This document shows, in pieces, positions 18,327-20,945 of a DNA stretch of 20,945 nt. Numbering within the stretch: position 1 is the stretch's first letter; each line of letters starts with the position of its first letter. The notes below the pieces were generated by a model. That model was given only the letters and a program-made list of their open reading frames with translations, ran no database searches and had not been told where the DNA came from. The stretch spans positions 1-20,945 of the IMG/VR virus record IMGVR_UViG_3300005838_000083; one strand, 5' to 3'. Source of the stretch: a virus. The position numbers and the translations under genes were made by a program.

Positions 18327-18406
18327 CTCTTCTCTCCATTGAGTTAATCAGATGACAGGCAGAATGTTTTGAGACGGATGACTGTCTGGAGGCGTCTTTG
18401 AGTACT
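18327..18406 (-). promoter_or_regulatory. 80-nt untranslated leader of queD with alternative pairings
   Basis: This is the longest untranslated gap in the right half of the window. On the minus strand CTCCA can pair with the TGGAG of the ribosome binding site, while AGACG/CGTCT and GACAG/CTGTC form alternative stems. A TATAAT at 18439-18444 upstream lacks a convincing -35. No known riboswitch pattern is recognised. Confidence 0.35.
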
Positions 18407-18568
18407 CTATTTACCACGGTTTTTCTTTGCTTGGTAATTATTATACTCTCCTTCTTTAATTGCAACAAATCTTTTAATAAAAGCCCTTCCTTGTGCTTTA
18501 GTAGGAAAGCTTGCCGCCATTACTTTTAATTCAGTTGATATTTTTACTGCTTTTGCATCATATGCCAT
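18407..18568 (-). CDS. Small basic protein, 53 aa
   Basis: A short frame starting MAYDAKAVKISTELKVMAAS continues FPTKAQGRAFIKRFVAIKEG and a basic tail. It is mostly helical and Lys-rich with no cysteine. The start overlaps the stop of the nucleotidyltransferase gene as TAATG, so it is probably translated by coupling. The function is unknown; size and charge are compatible with a nucleic-acid-binding or regulatory peptide. Confidence 0.68.
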   Translation of the reverse strand: MAYDAKAVKISTELKVMAASFPTKAQGRAFIKRFVAIKEGEYNNYQAKKNRGK

Positions 18569-19023
18569 TATTTTTTCTCCGCTTCTGCCACTCGTTTACG
18601 TAATGAACTTGAACTAAATGAATGATCGCGGCCATTATATACTAATTCAATTCCCCTTTTAATACAAATATCTTTACCAGTAAAGTCTTTATCTTTATAC
18701 TCTACTCCTAATATTCTAACATCTATTGGCATAGAAAGCAAGATATCTTCTAAATCTTTTTCTGTTTGGTATACCACAATTTCATCAACAAAGCGATTAC
18801 ATCCTAACTGTATCTGTCTTTCTACTATTGACTGTATAGGACTGTTTTTGTTTGCTCTGTCTAGTGTAGGATCTGTTTGCAATCCTGCTATCAAGTAATC
18901 ACAGTGATTTTTACATTCGCTTAACATAGCAACATGCCCAGCGTGTAATAGGTCAAAGGTTGAGAAAGTGATGCCTATCTTCAACCCTTGGTCTTTAAGT
19001 TGTTTTACTTTATCAAATATCAT
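18568..19023 (-). CDS. TagD/RfaE-like nucleotidyltransferase (HxGH family)
   Basis: The 151-residue protein is a cytidylyltransferase-like enzyme: ITFSTFDLLHAGHVAML contains the HxGH motif (His27, His30), and HSFSSSSLRKRV near the C-terminus corresponds to the second nucleotide-binding motif (ISSTxLR type). Such enzymes join CMP or AMP to glycerol-3-phosphate, ethanolamine phosphate or heptose-1-phosphate to activate a head-group or sugar. The single-domain length fits TagD-like proteins. It may feed the glycosyltransferase or surface modification, but the substrate cannot be read from the sequence. It is coupled by TAATG to the protease gene before it and to the 53-aa gene after it. Confidence 0.82.
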   Translation of the reverse strand: MIFDKVKQLKDQGLKIGITFSTFDLLHAGHVAMLSECKNHCDYLIAGLQTDPTLDRANKNSPIQSIVERQIQLGCNRFVDEIVVYQTEKDLEDILLSMPIDVRILGVEYKDKDFTGKDICIKRGIELVYNGRDHSFSSSSLRKRVAEAEKK

Positions 19024-20945
19024 TAAAAAGTAAACTCGTAAAATGCACCAACTAATGCGTCACCTTCTTGATCAACAGCACCATTAAGTCTTAAATTGTG
19101 TACATTACCAAATTTATCTTCTGAGTTGGTTAAGTTATACTGAGCACCTACATAACTAACAGGCTCACCTGTCATGTCTGCTTTGGCATTAGTATATGAC
19201 ATAACACCTGTGCTACTAACTGATGTTGGTATTCTTAAATCTAACTCACCATCTATCACAGTAGGCTTAACACCTACATATAAGTTTAAGTTATCGTTAG
19301 CCCAACCAGCAACACCATACATTGAAGTAATATTATCAACATCTTCAACTAGTCCGCTATCAAAGTCTGTTATAGAATACATAATACCTAGTTGTGCATA
19401 CCAATTGTCTGGCTTATACATTGTTGAATACTCAAATGTGTCTGTTGAATTAACTTGCCCCCACATACCACTGAAGCTCATAAAAGGTGATCCGTAACTT
19501 TTTGTGTAAGTAAATCTTTCTGTCCAGTTACTTGGATTCATAATTTTTCCAGTGTACTGATCTCTTATTGCCAGAGCTGAACTGTCAAACCCAACTGATA
19601 TTGCATCAAATGTATCATCACCTAAGTCTTGTTGATAAGCATTAAGATACCAACCTTTATAGTTTGCACCTTCTCCTCCTACAAACTTACTTGACCATGA
19701 ACTACCCACTGAGTGATCTAATTGATATACAGGAATTAAATTTGAGCTACCTTCCTTAAGATCTAGTGTTGATGAACTCAAATCAACTGTGTAGTCACGA
19801 CCTATTTCATCAACTACTTTAACACTTGACAGTTCTGTTATATCACTAATACCTGCTACGGCAATACCACCCGATAGTGGTGTAGTGGATCCTGTTCTAC
19901 CTGTCATTGATATACCTAAACTACCAATTGGTTCAGTAGCTCTCTTAAGATCTAACAAGCCTTGACCGTGTGTGTTAACATTGTAACCTACTATAGTTTT
20001 GTCAGCAGTATCTAATAACACTTGAACAATGTTTTCACCTTTCATGTATGGCCACATTTGATGTATAACTGCTACTGCACCAGCAACTACAGGAGCCGCT
20101 TGTGATGTACCACTCAATGCTTTATAAGTACCATCTTTGTATGCACCATACATATTACTGCCTGGTGCTAATATATAAAAGTCTGAAGTTCTATAAGTGT
20201 CTAAACATTCACTGCCACTATAGTTTTTACAAATATGTCCTGACTTTGCACCATCAATAGTGTTAGTAGAAGTATTCCATGCACTAACAACTATTGCACG
20301 ACCGTCCATAACCAAGTTACCTGAACTATCTGTTGCTACTGCAAATGTCGCAGGATTCTGTACATAATCGTTTGATTGATTACCTGCTGATATAGTTAAT
20401 ACTATTTCACTACCTGACATAGCACTACCCCAAGACTCTGGAGTTTCCATATTATAATAGTTAGTTCCGCCATAGTGTTCATGGTTACTAGTAAACACAC
20501 CATTACCTCGATTAGTAATTGAACTTGTGTAGGATGAATGATAGTTTGTATTTGCTGATAAGTTGGCTACTACTGCGTCTGTATTATTCTTAAGATATGT
20601 AATACCTTGTTTTGCAAAGCTCATTGAAGCTGACCATGAGTCAGTAATTTTAACAATAGCTAGGTTAGCATCTGGTGCTATACCCATAACATCTCCGCCC
20701 ATGTTACCAGCCGCAATTGATGCTACATGAGTACCGTGACCTACTGAATCTTCAATTCCATTGTCATAACCTGGTTCCCATTGATACTTAACTTTGCCAA
20801 CTAGTTCTGGGTGATCAATATCAACTCCACTATCTAATATACCAATTGTGGATCCTTTACCTGTCCATCCTCTTGACAATGCCCACTCTTGACCAACTGC
20901 TGAGTTAAAGTTTTTAAAGTTATCAAGACCTTGATAATATGTTGG
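19023..20945 (-). CDS. Subtilisin-like serine protease with C-terminal beta-barrel-like domain (5' end outside window)
   Basis: The frame stays open to the right edge, giving 640 visible residues (numbered from base 20945) with the N-terminus missing. The S8 triad is intact: Asp38 in GILDSGVD, His70 in GHGTHVAS, Ser281 in SGTSQAAP, with oxyanion Asn189 in ISAGN. After about residue 330 the sequence changes to alternating strands rich in Tyr, Trp, Ser and Gly and ends GAFYEFTF, a terminal aromatic typical of outer-membrane barrels. The layout resembles a subtilase autotransporter (SphB1-like) rather than a phage tail protein. A signal peptide, if any, is outside the window. It is coupled by TAATG to the nucleotidyltransferase gene. 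In a phage this is unusual; cell-surface proteolysis during infection is inference. Confidence 0.82.
   Translation of the reverse strand, partial: PTYYQGLDNFKNFNSAVGQEWALSRGWTGKGSTIGILDSGVDIDHPELVGKVKYQWEPGYDNGIEDSVGHGTHVASIAAGNMGGDVMGIAPDANLAIVKITDSWSASMSFAKQGITYLKNNTDAVVANLSANTNYHSSYTSSITNRGNGVFTSNHEHYGGTNYYNMETPESWGSAMSGSEIVLTISAGNQSNDYVQNPATFAVATDSSGNLVMDGRAIVVSAWNTSTNTIDGAKSGHICKNYSGSECLDTYRTSDFYILAPGSNMYGAYKDGTYKALSGTSQAAPVVAGAVAVIHQMWPYMKGENIVQVLLDTADKTIVGYNVNTHGQGLLDLKRATEPIGSLGISMTGRTGSTTPLSGGIAVAGISDITELSSVKVVDEIGRDYTVDLSSSTLDLKEGSSNLIPVYQLDHSVGSSWSSKFVGGEGANYKGWYLNAYQQDLGDDTFDAISVGFDSSALAIRDQYTGKIMNPSNWTERFTYTKSYGSPFMSFSGMWGQVNSTDTFEYSTMYKPDNWYAQLGIMYSITDFDSGLVEDVDNITSMYGVAGWANDNLNLYVGVKPTVIDGELDLRIPTSVSSTGVMSYTNAKADMTGEPVSYVGAQYNLTNSEDKFGNVHNLRLNGAVDQEGDALVGAFYEFTF

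Noticed and set aside
18327-18406. preQ1 riboswitch upstream of queD
   Set aside because: The leader lacks the C-rich/GGTTC-like core and A-rich tail of preQ1-I and shows no other known class; kept only as an unexplained leader.

Overview
The window is about 21 kb of AT-rich DNA, densely packed with short overlapping genes nearly all on the minus strand. No stretch over 300 bases lacks a gene. It has a T4-type flap nuclease (rnh-like), MoxR and VWA proteins, a peptide deformylase, phage-encoded tRNA, deazaguanine-pathway enzymes and many small conserved phage proteins. That mix suggests a lytic, T4-like marine myovirus, probably of a marine proteobacterium. No structural, packaging, integrase or DNA polymerase gene is present, so host and phage group are inference.

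Layout, right to left (the direction of transcription): (i) 20945-18407, a subtilisin-like protease with an outer-membrane beta-barrel-like C-terminus (5' end outside the window), a TagD-like nucleotidyltransferase and a 53-aa protein; (ii) 18326-13502, QueD, a purine phosphoribosyltransferase, a GC-richer glycosyltransferase/methyltransferase pair, a membrane peptide, QueE and S-adenosylmethionine synthetase; (iii) 13511-11432, a conserved phage protein, small membrane proteins, a full HIT protein plus a partial duplicate, and an SGNH-like protein; (iv) 11416-8389, flap nuclease, a methyltransferase and small conserved proteins; (v) 8389-7143, a tRNA-Thr remnant lacking its anticodon arm, the only plus-strand gene, and a tRNA-Glu / RNA polymerase omega-like / TraR-DksA-like unit; (vi) 7049-4929, small unknown proteins; (vii) 4864-620, MoxR ATPase, peptide deformylase, a minimal DegT-like protein and a metallopeptidase-VWA protein; (viii) 550-1, two conserved phage proteins.

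The strongest non-coding signal is seven minus-strand sigma70-type promoters, each with TTGACN and TATAAT or TATACT exactly 17 bp apart, at 1949-1977, 4908-4936, 6289-6317, 7101-7129, 7798-7826, 11423-11451 and 13577-13605. They divide the tightly coupled genes into transcription units read by host-type RNA polymerase. In two of them (VWA gene and flap nuclease) the expected +1 is the A of the start codon, implying leaderless mRNAs.

The most exciting unit is 7826-7143. One consensus promoter drives tRNA-Glu, an omega-subunit homologue and a TraR-like zinc-finger protein in overlapping frames. In bacteria omega and DksA each help form one of the two ppGpp sites of RNA polymerase, so this looks like a phage cassette that rewires the host stringent response. 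Gene-level calls are from motif reading only; no database search was made.
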